A stretch of 64,000 nt of DNA, from NCBI RefSeq assembly GCF_900167135.1, contig NZ_FUWZ01000006.1:372001-436000 (forward strand). The letters run 5' to 3'. Shown here piece by piece: positions 52,226-60,948 of the stretch. The position numbers and the translations under genes are program-made. Origin of the DNA: Chitinophaga eiseniae. GTDB taxonomy: Bacteria > Bacteroidota > Bacteroidia > Chitinophagales > Chitinophagaceae. The notes beneath the pieces are model-generated. The model ran no database searches, was not told the origin of the DNA, and was given only the letters and a program-made list of their open reading frames with translations. The stretch's first letter is position 1; the number at the start of each line of letters is the position of its first letter.

Positions 52226-52613
52226 CTGTGTACTGTTTTGTTTTTCGATAATGCAAAGATATCCGGCTTCTGATCAGGACCATCAAAAGCAACGCTCCTG
52301 TTAGTTGTATCATCGCTACTCCTGGTTGTTTTTTGACAACCGACGGTGGTATTCATTGAAAATCAATCACTTTTAACATACTACGTACAGGCAGGACACA
52401 CTGCCATTGACCGATAGTCAACTGCAGGATACCGTCGGGAAAGCACCTATATTCAAAATAAAACCGCCATAACAACTGCTGGTTGTTGTAGCCTGAAGTG
52501 ATATTGCAGTCTGGGAAAATAACTTAGCTATCAACCCATCATGTTTGCACGCCTGTTTTTACCTGTTCCTGTGATCTGTACTCGGTAACCATTTATTTAA
52601 ACCATCCGCCCAA
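52226..52613. promoter_or_regulatory. 388-base intergenic region, regulator / terpene synthase
   Basis: On the reverse strand an exact -7 TATCTTTG lies at 52254-52261, with TTTG 22 bases further upstream (52284-52287); this is the likely promoter of the XRE operon. The inverted repeat GGTTGT-N6-ACAACC (52324-52341) could be its operator. On the forward strand no TAnnTTTG is seen before the terpene synthase start. Confidence 0.5.
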
Positions 52614-53558
52614 ATGGAAATTCCCTTATTCGTATCCCGTTTTCCGGTGATGGAACACCCTCAGAAAAACGATATCATCGCCGACATCAAACAATTTTTT
52701 ACCACCACTGCTTTCGACATCCTCAATGAGAACACCCGGCAATATGGAGATTACATGGCTGCCGGCGCCCTGTATTGCATTTATATTTACCCGTTGGGGG
52801 ACACGGAGAAGCTGAAGGCTGTCGCCCGCTACTTTGCCTACTGGGCCCTGGTAGACGACCTGTATTTTGATAATTCTACCGACCTGGACGATATCCGCCG
52901 GATGATGGAGCAGTTTATAGCGGCCACGGAGGGTACGTCGGGCGACAGTCGTTTTGCACCGGTAGCAGCTTTCTGTTCCCGGACTGACTGGAACGAAGGG
53001 ACGCTGGATTTATTCAGAAGCGAGATCATCAAATACCTGGAGGGCATGATGCAGCTTCGCATAGCAGAAGTGCAGGAACAGCGGCTCACGGTGGAGGAAT
53101 ACCTGCGCTGCCGTCATTACAACATTGCGATGTGGGTCATTTTCTCGTTATTATATGATACACAGGACGACCTCGAGCTATCGACCTTCCGGCATCCCGG
53201 GTTTGCGGATATTTTCGACTGCTCCAGCAAGTGTATCGCCGTATTGCTGGACCTTTATAATTTAAAAGCGAAAAAGGAGGAGAAGTCCGAATACACCAAT
53301 CTCGTCCGGGTGATGCAACGTGCCGAGGGTTTGGATGAGGATGCCGCCATCCGCAAATGTATACAGTTGTTCTACGATTACGAGCTGGAGATGGAGGAAG
53401 CGTGTGACCGGCTGGCGGCCGATTACCCGCGGGAAGTGCTTTATTTTAAGTATGTCGAGTCCGGCTCTGTCAGATACTGCACGGAGAGCCGTAAAATGCG
53501 GTACCAGCAGGTGTCCGATACCGACGAGTCCCTGGTCAATGGCCGCACCGTTTTGTGA
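52614..53558 (+). CDS. type I terpene synthase with degenerate NSE motif
   Basis: A 314-residue cytoplasmic protein of the bacterial class I terpene cyclase fold. The Asp-rich motif is intact in YWALVDDLYFD (Asp81, Asp82, Asp86). The likely pyrophosphate-sensing Arg is in EYLRCRHYN (Arg165/167). The place of the second metal motif reads VLLDLYNLKAKKEE, so the canonical Asn, Ser and Glu are Leu212, Asn216 and Lys220. The next segment YTNLVRVM keeps the conserved NLV, and RY pairs occur near the end (287-288, 296-297). It should cyclise a farnesyl- or geranyl-geranyl diphosphate, or act in another way if the metal site is lost. No prenyltransferase or P450 is adjacent. Family sure, activity uncertain. 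Confidence 0.82.
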   Translation: MEIPLFVSRFPVMEHPQKNDIIADIKQFFTTTAFDILNENTRQYGDYMAAGALYCIYIYPLGDTEKLKAVARYFAYWALVDDLYFDNSTDLDDIRRMMEQFIAATEGTSGDSRFAPVAAFCSRTDWNEGTLDLFRSEIIKYLEGMMQLRIAEVQEQRLTVEEYLRCRHYNIAMWVIFSLLYDTQDDLELSTFRHPGFADIFDCSSKCIAVLLDLYNLKAKKEEKSEYTNLVRVMQRAEGLDEDAAIRKCIQLFYDYELEMEEACDRLAADYPREVLYFKYVESGSVRYCTESRKMRYQQVSDTDESLVNGRTVL

Positions 53559-53574
53559 GATGGTTACCGGCTAT

Positions 53575-54081
53575 TTACAAAGGGGCCGGTACCAGCGCCA
53601 GGATAGGATTCAGAATGGTTTCTTCAAACTCCGTTGCGCGCTGTTCCTGCGCTTTTCCGCCGCCAAAAGCGGGGCTGATCTTATAGTTTTTGACGAACTG
53701 CTGCTTTTTCTTTCCCATAGCGTAGTGCCACTCTCCCGACCCGGATTTGGTGAAGACCACCATTTCATTCAGCGCCATGAGCCGCTTCTTTCCGAAAGGC
53801 GGATTTTCTTTGTACACCGCATTGGTCTCCCTGTCAAATTCATAACGCACATTGAACCGAAACACATAATCGACCAGGCTATGGCCAACGAAATAAATCA
53901 TCAGGGCAAAACATACGATCCTGCCGGGCTCCCCTATCCGGACGTAAAAAACAGCCAGGAAAATGGCGATGGCGGCAGTGATCCCTGCGTACCAGGCCAG
54001 GCTGGACAACAGTCTGCGGTTGGGCTGCAATGACACCCTGCCGGGAATTATCTCCACGTGTAGCTTATCCCTTAGACTCAT
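53575..54081 (-). CDS. small two-helix membrane protein
   Basis: A 168-residue inner-membrane protein with two helices near residues 28-48 and 57-77, followed by a cytoplasmic domain (YEFDRETNAVYKENPPFGKK, LNEMVVFTKSG) that resembles a PH-like or bPH2 fold. I do not recognise a named family. It overlaps the next upstream gene by 17 bases and must be co-translated with it. It converges on the terpene synthase with 16 bases between stops; a relation to it is not shown. Confidence 0.55.
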   Translation of the reverse strand: MSLRDKLHVEIIPGRVSLQPNRRLLSSLAWYAGITAAIAIFLAVFYVRIGEPGRIVCFALMIYFVGHSLVDYVFRFNVRYEFDRETNAVYKENPPFGKKRLMALNEMVVFTKSGSGEWHYAMGKKKQQFVKNYKISPAFGGGKAQEQRATEFEETILNPILALVPAPL

Positions 54082-54526
54082 CTGTTGAAATTATTTCTTC
54101 GATATCGTTTAAAACCCCCTGTATCCCCCTGGCGGTAAACCCTTGCACCAGGGATACAGATTTCTCCTTACCGTCTTTCAGGTAGTACATATTCAGGGTG
54201 GTATTGGTGGTAATAAAATTCTGCCGCACGGAATACAGTTCAAAATGTTGTATAGCCGCTATTGGTATGGTAAAAACAGGTTTTATCAGCGCCATTCTTC
54301 CGCTGATCTCTTTTTTATCCATGTCGATGACCAGCGATTTGGTAAAAGCGCTCAGGACAAAGATCACGCCGCAGGCGGCAAATATCCATATCACGCCGGG
54401 TGATTTTATGTAGATACCAAGAACGACGAAGGCCAGCGCCAGTCCTATTACAACAATATTGAACCCTAACTGGGGCTTCATTTTGTACACGTTACCTTCT
54501 CTGGTAAAATATTTGGGTTGTTCCAT
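54065..54526 (-). CDS. small two-helix membrane protein with PH-like domain
   Basis: A 153-residue inner-membrane protein with two adjacent helices (FNIVVIGLALAFVVLGIYI, VIWIFAACGVIFVLSAF), then a soluble segment (LVIDMDKKEISGRMALIKPV, IAAIQHFELYSVRQNF) with a strand pattern like a bacterial PH domain. Function unknown. Its gene overlaps the following one by 17 bases in another frame, so both form an operon of paired membrane proteins with the same topology. Confidence 0.6.
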   Translation of the reverse strand: MEQPKYFTREGNVYKMKPQLGFNIVVIGLALAFVVLGIYIKSPGVIWIFAACGVIFVLSAFTKSLVIDMDKKEISGRMALIKPVFTIPIAAIQHFELYSVRQNFITTNTTLNMYYLKDGKEKSVSLVQGFTARGIQGVLNDIEEIISTDESKG

Positions 54527-54709
54527 TGGTGAACGATTCAGGTTTAATATAGGTATTTCAAATGGTCCGTATTTGGGTTACTCCCCAACCTGCCGAAACG
54601 GCTTAGTTTATCCATTTCCGTTGGGAGCGGCAAATTAAAGTTTTTCGCAGAGTAATCAGCATTTTTTTTCCGACGGGGCTGCTGCTCCCCTGTCACCTCA
54701 GAAAATCGC

Positions 54710-54740
54710 TTTCATTTATAACTTCCGGCGATTATATTTG
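54710..54740 (+). promoter_or_regulatory. GH43 promoter TTTC-N19-TATATTTG
   Basis: Exact -7 at 54733-54740 and a -33 of three matches out of four at the exact 19-base spacing. It predicts a leader of about 15 bases before the ATG at 54761. Confidence 0.7.
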
Positions 54741-54760
54741 TCTGCCTGACATATCCATTT

Positions 54761-55897
54761 ATGAACAACACGCTAAAAATCGCCATCGGATACCTTGTTG
54801 CCACGTTCCTTGTGTACGGCACCGGAACAGCACAAACTCACACCTATAAAAACCCGCTGCCCATAAAATTCGGCGACCCTTATGTGCTGCAGGCAGAGGG
54901 TGGCCAATACTACATGTACGGGACGGGTGGCGGCGCCAAAAACGGCTTTGCTGCCTATTCATCACCCGACCTGGTCCACTGGAAAGAAGAAGGACAGGTG
55001 TACTACGCCGGTAACAGGAACGGCTGGAGCGACTCCACCGCCGCCTGGAATGGCGCCTACTGGGCCCCGGAAGTATACGCCCACCAGGGCAAATACTACC
55101 TGTTCTACAGCGCACAATGGAAAAACAATCCCGGCAAGGACCTGGAGAATTTTCGTATAGGTGTGGCCGTTGCCGATACCCCCGTCGGCCCATTCACCGA
55201 CCTGTCCGGCAAACCCATCTTCGACCCCGGTTATCCCATCATAGATGCCAATGTATTATTTGACAAAAGCGGTAAAATCTATCTCTACTATTCCCGCTGC
55301 TGTTACAAACACCCGGTAGAAAGTGAAGTGGCGGACTGGGCGCGGAAAAAAGGTTGGTTCGAGAGCGTAGAGGAAAGCTGGGTATATGGCGTGGAACTCA
55401 AACCGGATTTCAGCGGTGTTATCGGGGAACCCGTGTTACTGTTGCGTCCACCGGTAAAGATGGGCGACCGGCAGACGGAATGGGAAAGCCGCTCCGTTAC
55501 CTCCAAAGAAGTCAACCGCCGCTGGACGGAAGGTTCGGCCATTTTCCAAAAGGGCGACACCTACTACATGATGTACTCCGCCAACTACTTCGGTGGTAAG
55601 AACTATGCCGTGGGATATGCCACTTCCAAAAGTCCGCTGGGCCCCTTCCTCAAAGCGGCTAACAACCCCGTATTACAGAAGAACAACGATAAGGGCGGCG
55701 TGGTGACCGGTACCGGGCATAACAGCATCACCTGGTCCCCGGATGGGAAAGAGATGTTTTGCGTATACCATGCCCGTACCCTGGCCACCGGCGACGAACG
55801 CGTGGTATTTATTGACCGGATGAAGATTTTAAAAGACGGGCAACTGGTGGTGGAAGGCCCAACCACCACATCACAGATAGCGCCGCAACGAAAATAG
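54761..55897 (+). CDS. exported glycoside hydrolase family 43 protein
   Basis: A 378-residue protein with a signal peptide (ending GTAQT) and a single five-bladed beta-propeller of the GH43 type. The three catalytic residues are visible: the base Asp in KFGDPYVL, the pKa-adjusting Asp in PIIDANVLFD, and the acid Glu in TEGSAIFQKG. This family cleaves arabinan, arabinoxylan or xylan side chains. No second domain is present. It would act in the periplasm. It has its own near-consensus promoter. Confidence 0.92.
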   Translation: MNNTLKIAIGYLVATFLVYGTGTAQTHTYKNPLPIKFGDPYVLQAEGGQYYMYGTGGGAKNGFAAYSSPDLVHWKEEGQVYYAGNRNGWSDSTAAWNGAYWAPEVYAHQGKYYLFYSAQWKNNPGKDLENFRIGVAVADTPVGPFTDLSGKPIFDPGYPIIDANVLFDKSGKIYLYYSRCCYKHPVESEVADWARKKGWFESVEESWVYGVELKPDFSGVIGEPVLLLRPPVKMGDRQTEWESRSVTSKEVNRRWTEGSAIFQKGDTYYMMYSANYFGGKNYAVGYATSKSPLGPFLKAANNPVLQKNNDKGGVVTGTGHNSITWSPDGKEMFCVYHARTLATGDERVVFIDRMKILKDGQLVVEGPTTTSQIAPQRK

Positions 55898-55972
55898 CGC
55901 CTCCCGTTGTTGGACAGCAGGGAGCATGGGTTATAGCTTCCCTCCACATTAACTTCATACATAAAATTACCT

Positions 55973-56770
55973 ATGGCACCCTGGCATAACGGAACATGTA
56001 CCGTCAACAACATTCTACTGCATTACACCAGAACAGGAGGAGATAAACCTCCGGTAATACTGTTACATGGATTGATGACCAACGGACTGTGCTGGTCCGC
56101 TTTAGCGCGCGAACTGGAGAAGGACTATGATATCATCATGCCGGACCTCAGAGGGCATGGTCAGTCAGCCGCCCCGGACCATGGGTACCGTTACGATGAC
56201 CACGCCAATGATGTTGCAGGTCTGATCACCGCTTTAGCGCTTCCCGCTCCCGTGCTTATAGGACATTCGATGGGCGGCATGACCGCAGCCGTGGTGGCCA
56301 GTCGCACGCCCAATCTCTTACGGGGCCTGGTCCTGGCCGACCCGACATTCCTGAGCCCTGAAATACAACGGGAAGTCCACAACAGCGACGTCGCGGAGCA
56401 ACATCGCAAGGCGCTGAATATGTCACTGGACGAACTGATGGATGCAGCACGGACCCGGCACCCCCACCGCTCAGCGGAGACGATTGAACTATTTGCCCGG
56501 GCCCGGCTGCAAACAAACATGGCGGCCTTTGAAGTGCTCACACCACCGAACCCCGATTATCAGCAATTGATACGCGAAACAACCGTCCCATCGCTGTTGA
56601 TATTTGGTGATAAAGGGGTCGTAACATGGGAAGTTGCGGCTGCTTTGCAGCAACTAAATTCCGGATTGCAGGCAGAACAAATTCCCCTGGCAGGCCATAG
56701 TGTTCATATAGACCAACCCGAACGTTTTACAGCTATGGTCAAAACATTTTTGCATGCCATTACTTCCTGA
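55973..56770 (+). CDS. alpha/beta hydrolase
   Basis: A 265-residue cytoplasmic enzyme without signal peptide. The oxyanion loop is VILLHGLMTNGLCW, the nucleophile elbow is LIGHSMGGMTA (Ser near residue 101), the acid is probably the Asp in LIFGDKGVV, and the His is in PLAGHSVHIDQ. The short cap and the pattern fit esterases, lactonases or haloperoxidase-like hydrolases. It starts 75 bases after the GH43 gene on the same strand; co-transcription is possible. Confidence 0.88.
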   Translation: MAPWHNGTCTVNNILLHYTRTGGDKPPVILLHGLMTNGLCWSALARELEKDYDIIMPDLRGHGQSAAPDHGYRYDDHANDVAGLITALALPAPVLIGHSMGGMTAAVVASRTPNLLRGLVLADPTFLSPEIQREVHNSDVAEQHRKALNMSLDELMDAARTRHPHRSAETIELFARARLQTNMAAFEVLTPPNPDYQQLIRETTVPSLLIFGDKGVVTWEVAAALQQLNSGLQAEQIPLAGHSVHIDQPERFTAMVKTFLHAITS

Positions 56771-57109
56771 ACTCTCCATAAAACAAAAAACGTTGCGCAC
56801 ATGTAATCCCGCTGCAGCAGCTGCTATTAGCCGCAGCCGCCAACCCTTTCCATCATTTATTTATCTTATCGCGCCTGCCGTTCGTCAATAAAATTATTTC
56901 TTCCTATTGATTTGTAAATAGAAATACTATATTTGTTTATGTTCATACATATGAACGAATTGTTGGATAGCTAAGAAAGGCAAAAAAAGCATCAATCAGA
57001 ATCAAAATAGCATAGATATTCCCGCTACCCGGGCGTACGTTTCCTATGCAAAGGGACCTGCATGCCATCCAACATTGTAAGTGAACAATTGTACACGAAT
57101 AATCAGATT
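56771..57109. promoter_or_regulatory. 339-base region upstream of the PSD1 cluster
   Basis: It holds the promoter and the inverted repeat listed separately. After them comes a leader of about 165 bases with no obvious RNA structure. The first 110 bases contain nothing I can name. Confidence 0.5.
56906..56956 (+). promoter_or_regulatory. PSD1-cluster promoter and downstream inverted repeat
   Basis: ATTG (56906-56909), 18-base spacer, and exact -7 TATATTTG (56928-56935). Directly after it, over the expected transcription start, GTTCAT-N4-ATGAAC (56941-56956) forms a perfect inverted repeat. This is the position for a repressor, of which no gene is adjacent. Confidence 0.6.
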
Positions 57110-59428
57110 ATGTTCCAACGTTATGTAAAAGCAGCAGCCTGCGTTCTCACTATTCTTACTGCCTGTAACCACCAGGACACGCAGGACCAGTCGCAAGAAA
57201 AGATGCCGGACATCGTGGACTACAACTTCCACGTACGGCCTATCCTGTCTGACAAATGTTTCGCCTGCCATGGTCCCGACGCCAACAAACGCGAAGCCGG
57301 CCTGCGCCTCGACATTGCTGACAGCGCCTACAAAGCGCTGCGGGACGATCCCGGCGCGCACGCGCTGGTACCCGGCAATCCGATGGCCTCTGCTTTATAC
57401 CAGCGCATCAGCACCGCCGACACCTCCATGCGTATGCCACCACCGTCCAGTAATATGGTATTGAGCAGTTTTGAAGTAAAACTTATTGAGAAATGGATCA
57501 AACAGGGCGCTAAGTATAAACCTCACTGGGCGTTTGTACCACCAGTGTCACCGGCCTTACCACAGGTAGAGGACCGCAAGTGGGCACGCAACGAGATCGA
57601 CCTTTTTACGCTGTCACAGATGAACGGGAAAGGCCTCGCACCAAACCCTATGGCCGACCGGGAACGGTTGCTGAAGCGCCTCTGCCTGGATCTCACCGGA
57701 CTGCCTCCCACCCTCGCCAGGATGGAACGTTTCGCCAAAGACAGCAGTGACAAAGGCTACGAGCTGATGGTGGATGAACTGCTGCAGGACAGCGCCTATG
57801 GCGAGAAAATGGCGGTCCACTGGATGGACGTGGCACGTTACGCGGATTCCCATGGATACCAGGACGATAACTACCGCAGCATGTGGCCGTGGCGTGACTG
57901 GGTGATACACGCTTTTAACAAAAATCTCTCTTATAAGGATTTTGTGACCTGGCAACTCGCCGGCGATATGATCCCCGATGGTACCCGTGAACAGCTGCTG
58001 GCATCGGGCTTCAACCGTAACCATAAGATCACGGAAGAAGGTGGCGTCATAGATGAAGAATACCGCATTGAATACGTGACCGACCGTACCAATACCTTCG
58101 GTAAAAGTATGCTGGGCATCACCCTCGAATGCGCCCACTGCCACGATCATAAATACGATCCTTTCTCCCAGAGGGAATATTATGAGGTGTTCGCATTCTT
58201 CAATAATGTCAAGGAGATAGGCCTGGAATCCACCGTCGGCGGCCCGGAGACATACGCGAAAAAACCTTACATGGAGATCACCAAAGAAGATCTCAACGGT
58301 ATACTCCACTTCCTCAACAAACAGGACACTGCCAGGCTGATCGTATCCGTAATGGGAGAAAGAGACAGCACCCGAAAGACCTATATCCTGGGCCGCGGCA
58401 ACTACGACAATCCTACCACGGAAGTTACACCAGGCACGCCGCTGTCTATCTTGCCATTCAGCACCAACAGCTACCCTTCCAACAGGCTGGGTCTAGCCAA
58501 CTGGTTGTTTGATGCGAAAAACCCGCTTACCGCCCGTGTCTTCGTGAACCAGGTATGGCAGGAATTTTTTGGCAGGGGCATCGTCAAAAGCACCGGCGAC
58601 TTTGGCATGCAGGGCGATCTTCCCAGCCATCCCGCGCTACTGGACTGGCTGGCGACAGACTTTGTACAGCACGGCTGGAATATCAAAAGGCTGGTGAAAC
58701 AGATGGTCATGTCGGCTACCTACCGGCAATCGGCCGTGATCTCTCCGGAGAAACTGAAAGCCGATCCGGAGAACGTTTACCTTTCCAGGGGGCCGCGTTT
58801 CCGGCTGCCTGCCGAAACGGTCCGTGACCTCGTATTACAAAGCAGCGGCCTGCTCGTACCCGAAATCGGCGGTCCGAGCGTAAAACCGTACCAGCCTAAA
58901 GGACTGTGGGAAATGGCCACCTCCGGCCGCGGACAGCTGTCCACCTACCGCCAGGACCATGGCGCCAGCCTTTACCGCCGCGGGCTCTATACTTTCATCA
59001 AAAGAACGGTGCCACCACCATCAATGATGATCTTCGATGCCAGCAACCGGGACCAGTGCGAAGTAAAACGCGCAGCCACCAATACCCCGTTGCAAGCGCT
59101 CATCATGCTCAACGACCCCACGGTGCTGGAAGCATCCAGAGTACTGGCATCGCGCCTGTTGCAACAAAGCACCGGCACCGAACAAAACATACAACAGGCC
59201 TTCCGCCTGATCGTTTGCCGCACACCGCAGGCGCAGGAAACCGCCACGCTGCTCAAATATTACGAACAACAGCAAGCCTATTATAAAAAGCAACCTGCCA
59301 ATGCCTCCAAACTGTTACACCACGGGGAATATCCCATGGCGACCAACCTGGACCAGGCGTCCTGGGCGGCTATGATGCAGGTGATCACCACCATTTACAA
59401 CCTGGAAGAAACACTTTCCAAAACGTAA
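57110..59428 (+). CDS. PSD1 cytochrome c lipoprotein (PSCyt1-DUF1549-DUF1553)
   Basis: A 772-residue exported lipoprotein; TILTAC gives Cys19 for lipid attachment (start at MFQRYVKAAACV, 57110). It has a planctomycete-type cytochrome c domain with heme site CFACHGPD (Cys50, Cys53, His54) and a distal Met in SMRMPPP near residue 108. A second CxxCH is in LECAHCHDHKYDP near residue 342, inside DUF1549. The C-terminal half is DUF1553 (NPLTARVFVNQVWQEFFGRG, RGLYTFIKRTVPPPSMMIFD). Function unknown; the heme and the neighbours suggest electron transfer during degradation of a polymer or sulphated glycan. It heads a four-gene cluster. Confidence 0.88.
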   Translation: MFQRYVKAAACVLTILTACNHQDTQDQSQEKMPDIVDYNFHVRPILSDKCFACHGPDANKREAGLRLDIADSAYKALRDDPGAHALVPGNPMASALYQRISTADTSMRMPPPSSNMVLSSFEVKLIEKWIKQGAKYKPHWAFVPPVSPALPQVEDRKWARNEIDLFTLSQMNGKGLAPNPMADRERLLKRLCLDLTGLPPTLARMERFAKDSSDKGYELMVDELLQDSAYGEKMAVHWMDVARYADSHGYQDDNYRSMWPWRDWVIHAFNKNLSYKDFVTWQLAGDMIPDGTREQLLASGFNRNHKITEEGGVIDEEYRIEYVTDRTNTFGKSMLGITLECAHCHDHKYDPFSQREYYEVFAFFNNVKEIGLESTVGGPETYAKKPYMEITKEDLNGILHFLNKQDTARLIVSVMGERDSTRKTYILGRGNYDNPTTEVTPGTPLSILPFSTNSYPSNRLGLANWLFDAKNPLTARVFVNQVWQEFFGRGIVKSTGDFGMQGDLPSHPALLDWLATDFVQHGWNIKRLVKQMVMSATYRQSAVISPEKLKADPENVYLSRGPRFRLPAETVRDLVLQSSGLLVPEIGGPSVKPYQPKGLWEMATSGRGQLSTYRQDHGASLYRRGLYTFIKRTVPPPSMMIFDASNRDQCEVKRAATNTPLQALIMLNDPTVLEASRVLASRLLQQSTGTEQNIQQAFRLIVCRTPQAQETATLLKYYEQQQAYYKKQPANASKLLHHGEYPMATNLDQASWAAMMQVITTIYNLEETLSKT

Positions 59429-59480
59429 ACCGCGAAGATCATTTCTCACCACAGATTTTTTCTCTTTAAAAAATAACAAG

Positions 59481-60935
59481 ATGAAAAACGAATTCCTTGA
59501 GCGTCACCTGAATATGAACCGCCGGAAGTTCCTCTCCCGGATCAGCCTGGGCATCGGCAGCGTAGCGCTCGGCTCCCTGCTGATACCTGACCTGTTTGGA
59601 AAAAGCAACGCCAGTGAGGCGCCCTTCATCCCCGGTATGCCGCACTTTGCTCCTAAAGCTAAAAGAGTCATCTATTTGTTTCAGAACGGCGCTCCCTCAC
59701 AACTGGAGAGCTTCGACTATAAACCCAAACTGCGTGAGATGATGGGCCAGGAACTGCCGCCCTCCATCCGAATGGGACAGCGGCTCACGGGCATGACCGC
59801 CGGACAATCGTCGTTTCCGCTGGTAGGCTCTCATTATGATTTCCGGCAGTATGGCCAGGCCAGGGCCTGGGTGAGCGACCTCTTCCCGCATACCGCACAA
59901 GTCGTGGATGACATCTGCATCGTGCGCTCCATGTTCACCGAGGCGATCAACCACGACCCGGCGCTCACTTTCTTCCAGACGGGCGCACAGCAGGGCAACC
60001 GTGCCAGCTTTGGCTCCTGGATGAGCTATGGCCTCGGCAGCGAAAATAAAAACCTCCCTGCCTTCTGTGTGTTGCTCTCCCGTGGTAAAGGCAACGGTCA
60101 GGGCGTATATTCCAAACTGTGGTCCAACGGTTTCCTCGACAGCATCCACCAGGGAGTACAGTTCAGCAGCGGCGACAGCCCCGTGCTCTACCTCAACAAT
60201 CCAGAAGGCATCGATATGGCCAACCGCCGGCAGATGCTGGACCAGCTGGCAGCACTCAATGATCAGTCCTATAAAGACTTCGGCGACCCGGAGATCAGCA
60301 CCAAGATCCAGCAGTATGAAATGGCCTACCGTATGCAAACGGCCGTGCCGGAGCTGACAGACCTCTCGAAAGAACCGGATGACATCATCAAACTATACGG
60401 CCCTGAATGCCTTGTTCCAGGCACCTTCGCGGCCAACTGCCTGCTGGCGCGCAAGCTTTCCGAAAGCGGTGTGCGCTTCGTACAGCTCTATCACCAGGGA
60501 TGGGACCAGCACGGCAACCTGCCCAATGAAATGGCCGGGCAGGCCAAAGATGTGGACCGCGCTTCCGCCGCGCTCATCACCGACCTGAAACAACGCGGCC
60601 TGCTGGATGAAACACTCGTGATATGGGGCGGTGAATTTGGCAGGACCAACTATTGCCAGGGTAAGATGACCGCAGACAATTACGGCCGCGATCATCATCC
60701 ACGCGCCTTTTCCATCTGGATGGCCGGCGGCGGTGTAAAACCCGGTATCGTATATGGCGAGACTGACGAGTTCGGGTACAATATTGTGAAAGATCCTGTA
60801 CACGTTCATGATTTCCACGCCACCGTTTTACACCTGATGGGGCTGGACCACGAAAAGCTAACATTCAAACACCAGGGCCGTCGCTACCGTCTTACCGACG
60901 TGGCCGGAAAAGTCATTCCCGGGTTAATGGCCTGA
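59481..60935 (+). CDS. DUF1501 protein with twin-arginine signal
   Basis: A 484-residue protein. MNRRKFLSRISLGIGSVALG near the N-terminus is a twin-arginine signal, so it is exported folded. The DUF1501 body (an alkaline-phosphatase/sulfatase-like fold) has PKAKRVIYLFQNGAPSQLES, then RFVQLYHQGWDQHGNLPNE and VIWGGEFGRTNYCQGK. Metal ligands of sulfatases are only partly kept (Asp, His, Glu present, no formylglycine site). It is 52 bases after the PSD1 gene and always accompanies it in genomes of this type. Function unknown. Confidence 0.9.
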   Translation: MKNEFLERHLNMNRRKFLSRISLGIGSVALGSLLIPDLFGKSNASEAPFIPGMPHFAPKAKRVIYLFQNGAPSQLESFDYKPKLREMMGQELPPSIRMGQRLTGMTAGQSSFPLVGSHYDFRQYGQARAWVSDLFPHTAQVVDDICIVRSMFTEAINHDPALTFFQTGAQQGNRASFGSWMSYGLGSENKNLPAFCVLLSRGKGNGQGVYSKLWSNGFLDSIHQGVQFSSGDSPVLYLNNPEGIDMANRRQMLDQLAALNDQSYKDFGDPEISTKIQQYEMAYRMQTAVPELTDLSKEPDDIIKLYGPECLVPGTFAANCLLARKLSESGVRFVQLYHQGWDQHGNLPNEMAGQAKDVDRASAALITDLKQRGLLDETLVIWGGEFGRTNYCQGKMTADNYGRDHHPRAFSIWMAGGGVKPGIVYGETDEFGYNIVKDPVHVHDFHATVLHLMGLDHEKLTFKHQGRRYRLTDVAGKVIPGLMA

Positions 60936-60948
60936 TAAAATATCACAC

